Positions 26,268 to 35,268 are shown, counted from the stretch's first letter. The stretch is 38,792 bases of DNA from Candidatus Woesearchaeota archaeon (GCA_016188065.1 JACPIN010000006.1:1-38792); one strand, 5' to 3'. The notes: generated from the letters alone by a model not told the origin. Program-made: numbers and translations.

Positions 26268-26657
26268 TTATATATATTTGTAACTTAAAAATAATAATAA
26301 AATATTAATTAAATAAATAGAAGTGCAGACCAAGCAAAAAGTTCTCAACTTTACATATGATAGATAAGCAAGATAAATCGAGCCCGGCACAGATAAGATT
26401 GAAATTAAAAAAACAAAATCAAAAAATTTTAGCTGGAGCAAAATAAAAATCATCAGATAAAAAAACATTCCATAAAATGAATTTGATCTCCCAAGCAGCT
26501 TTCCGTATTTGCTTAAGAATGCTTTGTTACAGGAAATATTTTTATTAAAGCTGTAAACAGGCTTGTAATTTTTATCCGCTAACTTCTTTTCAACATGATA
26601 AGCATAGAGTGAAAGCAGGAAACCCATAGCCGCAATAATCTCAATCAGCATAAGCAT
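26268..26657 (-). CDS. VKOR-family disulfide-forming protein
   Basis: 129 residues, four hydrophobic spans. Redox cysteines: NISCNKAFLSKYGKLLGRSNSFYGM (conserved C and S) and RTFCLVCTSIYLINILL with CxxC in the last part. The layout matches VKOR, which oxidises thiols with a quinone. It may be the electron acceptor for the thioredoxin-like protein at 29709. Confidence 0.85.
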   Translation of the reverse strand: MLMLIEIIAAMGFLLSLYAYHVEKKLADKNYKPVYSFNKNISCNKAFLSKYGKLLGRSNSFYGMFFYLMIFILLQLKFFDFVFLISILSVPGSIYLAYLSYVKLRTFCLVCTSIYLINILLLFLSYKYI

Positions 26658-26696
26658 TCCAAATATTTTTATATACTTAAAATTTTCCTAACCCAG

Positions 26697-27419
26697 ATGA
26701 TTACAAAAAATGTAGATAAAAAAAGAGGCCATGTCCATAATCCTTCCGGAAGATACATCAAAAGCTTTGTCTATGGAGGGCTTGACGGCATTATAACCAC
26801 TTTCGCTGTCGTTGCAGGCGTTGCAGGAGCATCTCTTAGCGCAAGTATAGTTTTGATTTTAGGTTTTGCAAACTTAATTGCTGACGGCATTTCCATGGCA
26901 TTTGGCGATTATCTATCCACAAAAGCAGAGGGAGAATATGGAAGCGCAGAAAGAAGAAGAGAAGAGAAAGTTACACAATACCCAAAAGTAGAAAAGAAAT
27001 CAATCATCAATATTTTCTTTAAGCAGGGGTTCAGCAAGAATGACGCCGAGAAAATTTCTAGCATAGTATGCAAAAATAAGAAAGCATGTGTTGATTTAAT
27101 GCTCGCATATGAATTAGGAATCGCGAAAAAGAAGCAGGATCCATTTAGAAATGCGCTGATTACATTTAGCTCTTTTGTCTTGTTTGGATTTATCCCGCTG
27201 ATTGCTTATGTTTTCTCGAAAGCAGTTTTTATATTTCGGCAGGATACTTTCGTGGTAGCATCGATATTCACCGTGTTGACATTATTTATTTTAGGCGCTG
27301 TAAAATGCAAAGTAACTGGGATGAACTGGTTGAAATCAGGCCTTGAAATGCTGTTTGTCGGTGGATTTGCTGCAGCTGCTGCTTATTTCATAGGGTATTT
27401 AATCTCAAATCTGGTATAG
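26697..27419 (+). CDS. VIT1/CCC1-family iron/manganese transporter
   Basis: 240 residues. YIKSFVYGGLDGIITTFAVVAGVAGASLSASIVLILGFANLIADGISMAFGDYLSTKAEGEYG is the family's first two spans and metal-binding helix start; three more spans follow after a charged cytoplasmic segment. Exports or stores Fe2+ or Mn2+. Leaderless start with TATA TTTTTATATA 28 bases upstream. Confidence 0.9.
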   Translation: MITKNVDKKRGHVHNPSGRYIKSFVYGGLDGIITTFAVVAGVAGASLSASIVLILGFANLIADGISMAFGDYLSTKAEGEYGSAERRREEKVTQYPKVEKKSIINIFFKQGFSKNDAEKISSIVCKNKKACVDLMLAYELGIAKKKQDPFRNALITFSSFVLFGFIPLIAYVFSKAVFIFRQDTFVVASIFTVLTLFILGAVKCKVTGMNWLKSGLEMLFVGGFAAAAAYFIGYLISNLV

Positions 27420-27455
27420 AAAGTATTAAAAATTATACCGGCTATATCAGGTAAA

Positions 27456-27923
27456 ATGTTAAAAATAAATGATAAAGCCCCTGATTTTTCTTTAAAAGAT
27501 AAAGATGGAAGAATCACTTCACTAAATAAAGTAGATTCTAAATTTTTAGTTCTTTATTTCTACCCTAAAGATGACACTTCTGGGTGCACAGTAGAGGCCA
27601 AAGAATTCACATCAAATTTAAATAAGTTTGAAAAGATTAATGTTAAAGTCATGGGCATCTCTGGAGGCGATGAAACTACAAAGAAGAAATTTTGTGATAA
27701 GTACAATTTGAAAGTATTATTACTAAGCGATCCCGATTTCTCCGTTTGCAAAAAATACTGTGTCTACGGTGAGAAGAGCTTTATGGGAAGAAAGTTTCTT
27801 GGCATAAAACGGACTACTTTTATATTAGATAAAGATAAAACGATTAAAAAAGTATTTGAAAATGTTAAGCCAGAAGGTCATAGCGAAGAGGTCTTGGAAT
27901 TCTTGAAGAATGAAGCAGGTTAA
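27456..27923 (+). CDS. bcp: Peroxiredoxin (BCP/PrxQ type)
   Basis: 155 residues. NDKAPDFSLKDKDGRI at the start; the peroxidatic cysteine is in YPKDDTSGCTVEAKEF near residue 46, with the usual YFYPK before it. The loop CKKYCVYGEKSFMG has further cysteines. Reduces peroxides with thioredoxin. The last 14 bases overlap nth. Confidence 0.93.
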   Translation: MLKINDKAPDFSLKDKDGRITSLNKVDSKFLVLYFYPKDDTSGCTVEAKEFTSNLNKFEKINVKVMGISGGDETTKKKFCDKYNLKVLLLSDPDFSVCKKYCVYGEKSFMGRKFLGIKRTTFILDKDKTIKKVFENVKPEGHSEEVLEFLKNEAG

Positions 27924-28566
27924 TCTTTCAGCCATTTATAAAATTCTAAAAGAAGAGATTAAAAAGTACAAGGTTCCAGTTGCAGACTTAATAGAAATCC
28001 AAACAAAAGATCCTTTCAAGGTTTTAATTGCTACAATCTTATCTGCAAGGACAAAAGATGAAACCACTGCAAAAGTCTGTGAAAGATTATTTTCTAAAAT
28101 TAAAAGTGCTAATGATTTAGAAATACTGCCAGTTAAACAAATTGAAAAACTAATCTATCCTGTCGGGTTCTATAAAACTAAGGCTAAGCACTTAAAAAGA
28201 TTACCAATAGTTTTGAAAGAGGAATTCAACAAAAATATTCCAGACAAAATTGAAGACTTATTAAAGCTGCCAGGAGTTGGGAGAAAAACTGCAAACTTAG
28301 TCAGGGCAGTTGCTTTTAAGAAACCTGCTCTAGCTATAGATGTGCACTGCCATCGTATTTTTAATAGATTGGGATATATTAAAACAAAAAATCCTCATGA
28401 GACCGAAATGGTTTTAAGAAAAAAGTTACCCAAAAGATACTGGGAAAAGATTAACAGCCTATTTGTCGCATTCGGCCAGAATACTTGCAGGCCTATAAGC
28501 CCTTGGTGCAGCAGATGCCCGATAATTAGCAATTGCAATCAAGTTAGGATTGGGAAAAAAAGATAA
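27910..28566 (+). CDS. nth: Endonuclease III (DNA glycosylase/AP lyase)
   Basis: 218 residues. LIEIQTKDPFKVLIATILSARTKDETT and the HhH-GPD LLKLPGVGRKTANLV with AIDVHCHRIFNRLGY (catalytic Lys and Asp) are present. The 4Fe-4S cluster is C-x6-C-x2-C-x5-C in NTCRPISPWCSRCPIISNC. Removes oxidised pyrimidines. Confidence 0.96.
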   Translation: MKQVNLSAIYKILKEEIKKYKVPVADLIEIQTKDPFKVLIATILSARTKDETTAKVCERLFSKIKSANDLEILPVKQIEKLIYPVGFYKTKAKHLKRLPIVLKEEFNKNIPDKIEDLLKLPGVGRKTANLVRAVAFKKPALAIDVHCHRIFNRLGYIKTKNPHETEMVLRKKLPKRYWEKINSLFVAFGQNTCRPISPWCSRCPIISNCNQVRIGKKR

Positions 28567-28613
28567 AACATTTCAGCAGAATGTTTAAATATTGTCCCAT
28601 AAAACTTAATTAA

Positions 28614-29213
28614 ATGGATTTGCACAGAAGCTATAGAGAAAAAAAAGCAGAGATTATTAAAAGATTAAAAGGATTTAAGCTGCTCAGCGAAGAAGATTTA
28701 TTTTACGAATTATGTTTTTGTTTGTTAACCCCGCAGTCAAGCGCTAAAAGAGCTGACTGGTGCATTCAAGAGCTTAAAAAAAGAAATTTCAAAAAAAATA
28801 AGTTTGATCCTGCTCCAATTTTAAAGCAAAAAATCAGATTTCATAACAACAAAGGAAAATACCTTCTTGAAATGATGGAAAAATATAATGAGTTAAAAAG
28901 AGAATTGGACAGGATAAATGACATTAAGGAAAAAAGAGGGTTTTTAGTTAATAGTGTTAAAGGTCTTGGGTTAAAAGAAGCTGCTCATTATCTGCGCAAT
29001 ACAGGGCATGAAAATTTAGCTATATTAGACAGGCATATCTTGAAGAATTTAGTTAAAGCCAATGTAATAAAAGAATTGCCTAAAACTTTGACCAAGAAAA
29101 AATATTTTGAAATTGAAGAGAAATTCAGGAAGTTTTCAGAGAAAATAAAAATTCCAATGGATCACTTAGATTTGCTTTTCTGGAGCATGGAAACTGGAGA
29201 AATTTTCAAATAG
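28614..29213 (+). CDS. ogg: 8-oxoguanine DNA glycosylase/lyase (archaeal Ogg2 type)
   Basis: 199 residues, short as in Ogg2. FYELCFCLLTPQSSAKRADWCIQEL at the start and VKGLGLKEAAHYLRNTGHENLAILDRHILKNL hold the HhH-GPD lysine and aspartate. Removes 8-oxoG. Its own TATA (TTTAAATAT) is 27 bases upstream. Next to nth, it forms a base-excision pair. Confidence 0.9.
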   Translation: MDLHRSYREKKAEIIKRLKGFKLLSEEDLFYELCFCLLTPQSSAKRADWCIQELKKRNFKKNKFDPAPILKQKIRFHNNKGKYLLEMMEKYNELKRELDRINDIKEKRGFLVNSVKGLGLKEAAHYLRNTGHENLAILDRHILKNLVKANVIKELPKTLTKKKYFEIEEKFRKFSEKIKIPMDHLDLLFWSMETGEIFK

Positions 29214-29727
29214 CCTTCTTATACACTAAGATAATTATTAAAATGAATGCTGTCAAAGCCATCATTGGAATTGTGATGTAACCCAATTCAAAAGAGTATA
29301 CCACATTGCAAGGAACTTCTGAGTTTGCGCCGCATGTTGTTGTGAATTGGAATACCTGAACTGAGTAATGGTATGCTGCTATCAAAGCCCCAATAACTGC
29401 CAGTGGAATTATATAATGCTTTATCCTCAAATCTTTTTTCTTTAACGCTATTCCAAATATTATTGGAAGGGGATACATAAATATTCTCTGGAACCAGCAT
29501 AGTTTACATGGTGTATATCCGAGAATTTCAGAGTAAAATAGGCTTCCTAAGGTTGCTGTAAGTGAAATTATGAAAGCTAGCAATAAATGGTTTTTTCTCA
29601 AAGAGAGTTTTAAATCTTCCACTAGTGGAATTTTTATTACAAAACTTATCAGCACTAAAGCAATAAATACATCGCTTAGTAATGTTAAAAATACAAGAAT
29701 TCCCGGCACTATTGAGGTAATTGGCAT
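29206..29727 (-). CDS. dsbB: Disulfide bond formation protein DsbB
   Basis: 173 residues with four or more spans. TLGSLFYSEILGYTPCKLCWFQRIFMYPL carries the CxxC of the first periplasmic loop. The second loop has TTCGANSEVPCNVVYSFELGYITIPMMAL. It re-oxidises a DsbA-like partner; the next gene upstream fits that role. The two genes overlap by 19 bases. Confidence 0.92.
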   Translation of the reverse strand: MPITSIVPGILVFLTLLSDVFIALVLISFVIKIPLVEDLKLSLRKNHLLLAFIISLTATLGSLFYSEILGYTPCKLCWFQRIFMYPLPIIFGIALKKKDLRIKHYIIPLAVIGALIAAYHYSVQVFQFTTTCGANSEVPCNVVYSFELGYITIPMMALTAFILIIILVYKKAI

Positions 29728-30077
29728 CCTGTTAATTCGGCTAGTCTATTAAACTGCTGCACCCCTTCATATTTTATGTTCCCAATTATCCAAGATGGAT
29801 ATCCAGTAATTCCTGCCTGCTGGCATGCAAGTGTCTGAGGTCCTCCCAATGGGCCGCATTCAACATAGTTTACATACTGCATTGAATTTCCAAACATATT
29901 TTTCTGGGTTGTACAATGGACACATTGAAAAGAGCCATAGAAAATTGCCCCTTTTTCTGTAATGCATTTTGCAAAATCATCATACTTGCCAGCTTCTACC
30001 TCGCTGTTTCTTGTAAAAAAGAAAGCAGCTGTTATTATAATAACTGCTACCGTAATTGTCATTGTAGATTTCTTCAT
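29709..30077 (-). CDS. Membrane-anchored thioredoxin-like protein
   Basis: 122 residues: an N-terminal anchor or signal (TMTITVAVIIITAAFFF) and a thioredoxin domain with GSFQCVHCTTQKNMFG (CxxC) near residue 52. ACQQAGITGYPSWIIGN holds the cis-proline. Domains like this are fused to VKOR in some organisms; here they are separate. It probably shuttles disulfides outside the cell with DsbB or VKOR. Confidence 0.9.
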   Translation of the reverse strand: MKKSTMTITVAVIIITAAFFFTRNSEVEAGKYDDFAKCITEKGAIFYGSFQCVHCTTQKNMFGNSMQYVNYVECGPLGGPQTLACQQAGITGYPSWIIGNIKYEGVQQFNRLAELTGCQLPQ

Positions 30078-30111
30078 GATAAATAACCGGTTAAAATAAT
30101 GATATTTAAGC

Positions 30112-31122
30112 TTATTCCCTAGAGCTTACATAAATCATGTTATTTTTTAAGGAGAAGTCAGCATTTAAGAATTGTTTGATCAGCCAGATATTTGTTTCTG
30201 CGTGCTTGGTTAATTCTGGAATTTTTATTGCACTTGTTCCTTTAGCAAGTGCAAGATATGGCAAAATCTGGTCTGTCATAAATTCATCCATGCAAGCTCC
30301 AGAGTTTATTTGTTTTAATAACCCTAAAGCTGCTTCATGTCCGACTTGCTCCGCAGTCTTTCCTATCTCTCCAAGAGCATCAAATCCTAGAATTGTATCG
30401 TCAAATTCTGCTGTTAATAACATTCCAGATCCGGGGCATATTGATGGAACATACCTATTGCAGGTTTTTAAATTAAAATTTTCCAGAGATTTCTGCGCAG
30501 TTTGTGATTGCCTCTCTGCAACCTGTCTTTTTTTAAGAAAATCTGAAGCAAATGAAAAACATGAGATTGATTTCAGCTCTCCGCATTCTGTTGTTTGTAA
30601 AGGTCTAAGATTAGTTTTTCTTGTCCTAACTTTAATCTCCGCTCCTCCTTTAGGAAAAAATCCATTTTTAACGACTTCAATACTGACATGATAATCCATT
30701 TTTTCAAGCAAGGGCAATAATACTTTCTTAATATAAATCAAGCTCGGCGCTTTCAAGTTAAATGTTCCACCACCTTTTATATGAATATTCAAATTATGAT
30801 GCGTACATGCTATTAATAATGACTGTAAAACTAAGGCAGTGGAGCCAGCTGTAGAAATATTAATTTCTAAATTTGTATTTGTTATTTTTCTTGGAATAAA
30901 TGATAACTCTGCCGAGTATAATCTATCTCCCTCAACTTTCGCATTGCATAATCCTGCTGCTGCCCTTACAGTCTGCAAATGCTGCTCTTTTAATCCCGGC
31001 TCTTTTCTACCTTTTCTTATATCTACAATCGTAAACGGCTTTTGCGTGATTAGAGAGAGTGCAAGAGCTGTCCTTATTATCTGCCCCCCGCCTTCTAAAT
31101 AGTCCCCTTTTATCTCAAGCAT
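30112..31122 (-). CDS. rtcA: RNA 3'-terminal phosphate cyclase
   Basis: 336 residues from ATG 31122 (a TTG three codons upstream is in frame). GDYLEGGGQIIRTALALSLIT, KEPGLKEQHLQTVRAAAGLCNAKVEG and FFPKGGAEIKV are RtcA signatures; GHEAALGLLKQINSGACMDEFMTDQILPYLALAKG includes the catalytic His region. Makes 2',3'-cyclic phosphate ends. A TATA (ACTTAAATACTTAAAA) 25 bases upstream overlaps the divergent TrhO promoter. Confidence 0.95.
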   Translation of the reverse strand: MLEIKGDYLEGGGQIIRTALALSLITQKPFTIVDIRKGRKEPGLKEQHLQTVRAAAGLCNAKVEGDRLYSAELSFIPRKITNTNLEINISTAGSTALVLQSLLIACTHHNLNIHIKGGGTFNLKAPSLIYIKKVLLPLLEKMDYHVSIEVVKNGFFPKGGAEIKVRTRKTNLRPLQTTECGELKSISCFSFASDFLKKRQVAERQSQTAQKSLENFNLKTCNRYVPSICPGSGMLLTAEFDDTILGFDALGEIGKTAEQVGHEAALGLLKQINSGACMDEFMTDQILPYLALAKGTSAIKIPELTKHAETNIWLIKQFLNADFSLKNNMIYVSSRE

Positions 31123-31166
31123 ACCCAGCAAAAAGGTTTTTAAGTATTTAAGTTTTCTTTTATTCC
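31123..31166. promoter_or_regulatory. 44-bp divergent promoter of rtcA and trhO
   Basis: Only 44 bases separate the two start codons. A central A/T block (TTTTTAAGTATTTAAG) provides a TATA-like box about 25 bases from each ATG, so both messages are probably leaderless and share or compete for TBP. Confidence 0.55.
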
Positions 31167-32039
31167 ATGTTTAAAGTAATCAGCTTTTACAAGTATGTTG
31201 AGTTGGAAAATCCTAGGTATTGGATGCATAAATTTAGATGGATATGCAACGAATTGAACTTGCTTGGGAGAGTCTTAGTCGCTGAAGAAGGAGTTAATGG
31301 GGCTATTTGTGGCGAAACAGAAAACATCAAGGAATTTAAAAGGAAAATTAGGGATAATGAAACTTTTTCTGATTTGACTTTTAGAGAAATGAATAGCAAA
31401 GAACAAGCTTATCATAAATTGGCTGTTAAAGTCAGGGACGAGATCGTAGCTTTCGGCGAAAATGTTGATTTAAATAAAACAGGCAAGCATGTTGAGCCAG
31501 AAGAATTAAAGATTATGCTGGATAATAAAGAAAAAATCATTCTCTTAGATGCAAGGGGCGAGCATGAACACAAGATTGGAAGATTTAAAAATGCAGTCAC
31601 GATGCCAATTGAGAGCTTCCGGAATTTTCCTAAAACTGCAGGGATTTTAGAGCCTTATAAAAATGAGAAAATTGTGATGTATTGCACTGGCGGGATCAGA
31701 TGCGAGAAGTCAAGCGCGTTTTTGAAGCAAAAAGGTTTCAAAAAAGTTCATCAGCTGAAAGGGGGGATAATTGATTTCATTAATAAATTTCCAAACACTT
31801 ATTTTGAAGGAAGCTGCTTTGTTTTCGATGACAGATTAACAACAATAAGTGAAACTCCAATAGCTATTTGTGAGCATTGCGGAAATAGAAGTGATAAATA
31901 CATTAACTGCCATAATTTGGACTGCGACAGGTTATTTGTGTGCTGTGATGAATGTGAAAGTAAAAATAATTACTGCTGCAGTATTAAATGTAAAGATGTC
32001 GGGAGACACAGAAAGAAAATTGCTGTTGTTGCAAGATAA
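31167..32039 (+). CDS. trhO: Rhodanese-domain tRNA uridine hydroxylase (TrhO/YceA)
   Basis: 290 residues. An N-terminal ferredoxin-like domain (LLGRVLVAEEGVNGAICGE), a rhodanese domain with the active cysteine in VMYCTGGIRCEKSSAFLKQKGF near 170, and a C-terminal cysteine-rich zinc segment (CEHCGNRS, CHNLDCDRLFVCCDEC). TrhO makes 5-hydroxyuridine at tRNA position 34 in bacteria. The gene is unusual in archaea and was probably gained from bacteria. Confidence 0.92.
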   Translation: MFKVISFYKYVELENPRYWMHKFRWICNELNLLGRVLVAEEGVNGAICGETENIKEFKRKIRDNETFSDLTFREMNSKEQAYHKLAVKVRDEIVAFGENVDLNKTGKHVEPEELKIMLDNKEKIILLDARGEHEHKIGRFKNAVTMPIESFRNFPKTAGILEPYKNEKIVMYCTGGIRCEKSSAFLKQKGFKKVHQLKGGIIDFINKFPNTYFEGSCFVFDDRLTTISETPIAICEHCGNRSDKYINCHNLDCDRLFVCCDECESKNNYCCSIKCKDVGRHRKKIAVVAR

Positions 32040-32063
32040 GTAGCAGGAAAACAAAATATTTTT

Positions 32064-32450
32064 CTAACTAACTTGATTTTCCTTTTCAGGCTTCCTCGCC
32101 CATTTTGAAACTAGTGCCATTGTTACTACTGCAAATATTGTAACGACAGATGCAGTTATGAGCTCAGAAAGATAAGGGTATTTCTGAACTAAATGCGGCT
32201 TGAGTATGTTGTCAATAATTTTTACTATAAAGTCTTTCCATGTTAACCCTATTACAAAAGATAATGCTGCTATAATTGCTGTTGAGGAATGCTCTCTGAA
32301 TTGAGATTGTAAAAACATTGTTTTTTCTTTTGCATGCCTCTTTGTCTTATCTAAAATATTTTCTAAAAGCTCTTTTTCTTCTTCTAAGCCCTTGCTAATT
32401 TCATTTTCTAATCTCTTATCAGTTTTTTCTGCTTGTTTTTTAACTGCCAT
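32064..32450 (-). CDS. DUF5654 membrane protein
   Basis: 128 residues: a charged N-terminal coiled coil, then two spans (TAIIAALSFVIGLTWKDFIVKIIDNIL and YPYLSELITASVVTIFAVVTMALVSKW). The AALSF..GL.W.D.I start of the first span is typical of DUF5654, common in archaea. Function unknown. Confidence 0.75.
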   Translation of the reverse strand: MAVKKQAEKTDKRLENEISKGLEEEKELLENILDKTKRHAKEKTMFLQSQFREHSSTAIIAALSFVIGLTWKDFIVKIIDNILKPHLVQKYPYLSELITASVVTIFAVVTMALVSKWARKPEKENQVS

Positions 32451-32522
32451 TATTTTAATTTAATCCCATTGATTTATAATATTTTTGGAAAACTTTAGAC
32501 CTTGCACTGTTAATTGTTTTCA

Positions 32523-32547
32523 TGATTGCACATAATCGCTGTTATAT
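32523..32547 (+). repeat. Cassette-array core site 0
   Basis: TGATT (32523) - GCACAT - AATCG (32534) - C - TGTTATAT (32540-32547). Same spacing as the five later sites. It is the left boundary of the array: no matching inverted repeat is seen to its left. It may be the ancestral chromosomal site. Confidence 0.65.
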
Positions 32548-32629
32548 TCCTTTTCAGAGAAAAGTTCGAGCATGGCGAGAAAGTCGTCGTGTCTATCGTT
32601 TCGTTATGGGGGCTCCCGTCGCTTTTTTG

Positions 32630-32652
32630 CTTCTTTTTTTCCAAAAAAGAAG
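32630..32652 (+). repeat. Purine/pyrimidine hairpin, copy C
   Basis: CTTCTTTTTT (32630-32639) / AAAAAAGAAG (32643-32652), loop TCC, preceded by GGGGGCTCCCGTCGC. Similar hairpin design to copies A and B, but the surrounding sequence differs. It lies between the left end of cassette 0 and its promoter. Confidence 0.6.
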
Positions 32653-32733
32653 GGTTAATAATAGTGACTCACTGGACAAGTACTAGCACAAGTTTTATAA
32701 ATATGTATAAATAAGCATATTTATGGGTTTAAA

Positions 32734-32889
32734 ATGAGTAATGGTAAGAGAACAATCACTTTAAGCGTGGATAGTAAAACTTATGAAGATTATAAAAACA
32801 TTTGTGATAAGAAAGGATGGATTTTATCAAAGCAATTTGAGAATTTTATATTTGAAGAAATCAAAAAAGAAGGTAAGAAGAATGACTGA
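32734..32889 (+). CDS. Ribbon-helix-helix protein, likely R-M regulator
   Basis: 51 residues: MSNGKRTITLSVDSKTYEDY (beta strand then helix) followed by KNICDKKGWILSKQFENFIFEEIKKE. This is the MetJ/Arc ribbon-helix-helix pattern. The stop overlaps the restriction gene start (ATGACTGA, 8 bases), which suggests coupled translation. It may repress the operon until methylation is established. Confidence 0.75.
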   Translation: MSNGKRTITLSVDSKTYEDYKNICDKKGWILSKQFENFIFEEIKKEGKKND

Positions 32890-33778
32890 TAAATCATTAT
32901 GGACTAAAGAGCAGGAAATTGATTTCTTTATGAAATCTTTGCAAATAGCAGCTCCTGAAAAATTATTTTACAGGACTAATGATAAAAAGTATTATGCTTA
33001 TTGGCCAAAGACCTATGCTGATGCCAAAAGCACTCTTCAAAGCAGAAATGCCTTCATTGGTGCATATACTGAAAAATGGTCACAAAAACTTCTAAAGGAT
33101 ATTGCTAAAGATTTAAAGGCATTTGCTGTTAGAAAGATGATATGTGAAGAATTAGAATTAACTAATAGCTCACCAGCAGACGTTGCAATATGTAAAACTG
33201 ATTCTGTCGTACAAAAACCAACAGATATTCTAGCAATTTTTGAAGTTAAAATGTCTATAGTTTGGAATTGGGAATTGCTAAAGAATAATTCTAAATATGA
33301 GTTAAAAAGTTTGGGAGATTATCGAACACATCAAGGTAATCCTGGGTTATTAAGATCAGATAGTATGTTAAAAGCTATCGGAAAAAGTATAAGCGTTAGA
33401 ATAGCATCTCTCCATTCTGCAAAAATTCCAATTATTGTTTTGGGTAATACTCCTATTTCAAAAAGTTATCATGCAAAAATTGACAATCTTAAGAGTTACG
33501 GAATAATTCAAGGATTTTGGTCATTAAATCCTGCACCGCTAGATAATAATGGCGAGAGCCTCAAAGCCACAAAAAGAAATGGCTTCTTAAGGTTAGACAC
33601 ATACTCTGATTTCAAAAGTGCTACATTAAACCTTCTAAAAGAAGACATGAGATTCTTTGGAGGTATGAAGCCAAAGAATGAATTAGGGAAATTTATAGAA
33701 ATTGCAAATAAGGAAGATTCCTATGAGAAAAAAGCTGAGAAATTCCTGAACCTATTAGGGGAATCAAATGGCAAATAA
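32882..33778 (+). CDS. Type II restriction endonuclease (PD-(D/E)xK)
   Basis: 298 residues from ATG 32882; an upstream in-frame start at 32783 lies inside the RHH gene. The catalytic motif is split: SPADVAICKTD near 101 and DILAIFEVKMS near 120 (D..ExK). Later: GDYRTHQGNPGLLRSDSMLKAIGKSISVRIA. It overlaps the methyltransferase by 11 bases. Specificity cannot be read from the sequence; the pairing with an N4-cytosine methylase suggests a C-containing site. Confidence 0.85.
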   Translation: MTDKSLWTKEQEIDFFMKSLQIAAPEKLFYRTNDKKYYAYWPKTYADAKSTLQSRNAFIGAYTEKWSQKLLKDIAKDLKAFAVRKMICEELELTNSSPADVAICKTDSVVQKPTDILAIFEVKMSIVWNWELLKNNSKYELKSLGDYRTHQGNPGLLRSDSMLKAIGKSISVRIASLHSAKIPIIVLGNTPISKSYHAKIDNLKSYGIIQGFWSLNPAPLDNNGESLKATKRNGFLRLDTYSDFKSATLNLLKEDMRFFGGMKPKNELGKFIEIANKEDSYEKKAEKFLNLLGESNGK

Positions 33779-34691
33779 AACAAAAGGTACAGAAACGAGT
33801 AAATTCGGTTCTCCTGGTAGAATGAATCACGATTCCTCCAAATTTTATGGTGGTCGTTTATATGAAGGTTTGCCTACTGAAAAAGAAAATGTGGCATTCA
33901 TTGAAAATAAGGTAGAAGATAAAAACATAAACAAACTGTTCTGCAAATCAAGCGAAAAGATGAGTGAACTGCCAGATAATAGCGTTCATTTAATGGTAAC
34001 TTCACCGCCATATAATGTAGGTAAAGAATATGATGAGGATATGTCATTAAATGAATATAGGGAATTTCTTAAAAGAATCTGGAAAGAAGTGCATCGTGTT
34101 CTTGTGCCCGGCGGAAGAGCCTGCATCAATGTAGCAAATTTAGGAAGAAAACCATATATCCCATTGCATTCTTTTATAATAGAAGATATGCAAAAAATAG
34201 GATTTTTAATGAGGGGGGAGATTATTTGGAATAAGGCGTCATCAGCAAGCCCATCTACCGCATGGGGAAGTTGGCTATCTGCAAAGAATCCTGTTTTAAG
34301 GGACATTCACGAATATATCTTAATATTCTCAAAAGAAGCATTTTCAAGAGCGAATCATGATGACCAACCAGTAACTATAACCAGAGATGAATTTTTAGAA
34401 TTGACTAAAAGTGTTTGGACTTTTGGAGCAGAATCAGCAAGGAAAATTGGACATCCTGCTCCATTCCCTATTGAACTTCCATCAAGATGCATAAAACTTT
34501 ATACTTTTGAGAATGACATTGTACTTGACCCATTTGTGGGAAGCGGTAGTGCCGCAATTGCCTCTTTAATGACTAACCGCAGATTTGTTGGTTATGATAT
34601 TGACAAAAATTACATCAAAATTGCGCAAAAACGTATTAATGAAATTCGTGAAAAGAAAAAACAAAAAAAAATAAATGAAGTTTTGAATTAA
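33768..34691 (+). CDS. DNA methyltransferase, N4-cytosine type
   Basis: 307 residues. Catalytic TSPPYNVGKEYDE near residue 79, followed by LVPGGRACINVANLGR; the AdoMet-binding DPFVGSGSAAIASLMTNRRFVGYDID lies near the C-terminus (beta class order). SPPY rather than NPPY suggests m4C, though some m6A enzymes share it. Partner of the restriction gene. Confidence 0.93.
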   Translation: MANKTKGTETSKFGSPGRMNHDSSKFYGGRLYEGLPTEKENVAFIENKVEDKNINKLFCKSSEKMSELPDNSVHLMVTSPPYNVGKEYDEDMSLNEYREFLKRIWKEVHRVLVPGGRACINVANLGRKPYIPLHSFIIEDMQKIGFLMRGEIIWNKASSASPSTAWGSWLSAKNPVLRDIHEYILIFSKEAFSRANHDDQPVTITRDEFLELTKSVWTFGAESARKIGHPAPFPIELPSRCIKLYTFENDIVLDPFVGSGSAAIASLMTNRRFVGYDIDKNYIKIAQKRINEIREKKKQKKINEVLN

Positions 34692-34704
34692 ACTGTGTAG
34701 CAAG

Positions 34705-35187
34705 ATGAACAAGAAAGGCTATGCTCAAATTGTTATTCCAGCATCTGTAGTTTCATTATTAGTTTGGTTTTTCGTTATTGGACCTGCTTTAGAAGATGTG
34801 GGTAATTCTATAATCGAGGAACTTGGCCAAGATAGTATATGTCCGGAAGAGTTCACTACAACTCAATACAAGGTTTGCTTCAATGCAAATGGTGACGTAA
34901 TTGCAGATGGTCATTTTAATGAAGTTGTAACAATATCGGTAGATGGAACAACTGATTCCTGTCATATAAACACTGGAAACTATGACTTTCAATTTACTGG
35001 TTGTAGATTAGACAAATTTAATCAATTAGAAGCTTATAGTTTGATCTTGATAAATAGTAAAGGCAAAATATCTTTAAGTGGAAAAGAAATTATAAAAAGA
35101 ATTGGTTTAGGTCAACAAATTGTAAAAATAAAACCCAAACACCTAACCTGGATTCGAAGAATTTTACCGTTTATTAAATTCGCATAA
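34705..35187 (+). CDS. Exported protein with pilin-like N-terminus
   Basis: 160 residues: MNKKGYAQIVIPASVVSLLVWFFVIGPALEDVG is a short charged start plus one hydrophobic span, like archaeal class III signal peptides. The soluble part has C46, C58, C95 and C110 (STCHI/TGCR type) and a basic end (KIKPKHLTWIRRILPFIKF). It follows the methylase by 13 bases within cassette 0. Function unknown. Confidence 0.6.
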   Translation: MNKKGYAQIVIPASVVSLLVWFFVIGPALEDVGNSIIEELGQDSICPEEFTTTQYKVCFNANGDVIADGHFNEVVTISVDGTTDSCHINTGNYDFQFTGCRLDKFNQLEAYSLILINSKGKISLSGKEIIKRIGLGQQIVKIKPKHLTWIRRILPFIKFA

Positions 35188-35268
35188 AAATTATTATGTA
35201 ATTTTTGGTCCATATTTCCTGTCAGAATGTATCAAAGGCGGCAACCACTTAGTAATAAATTGACACGA

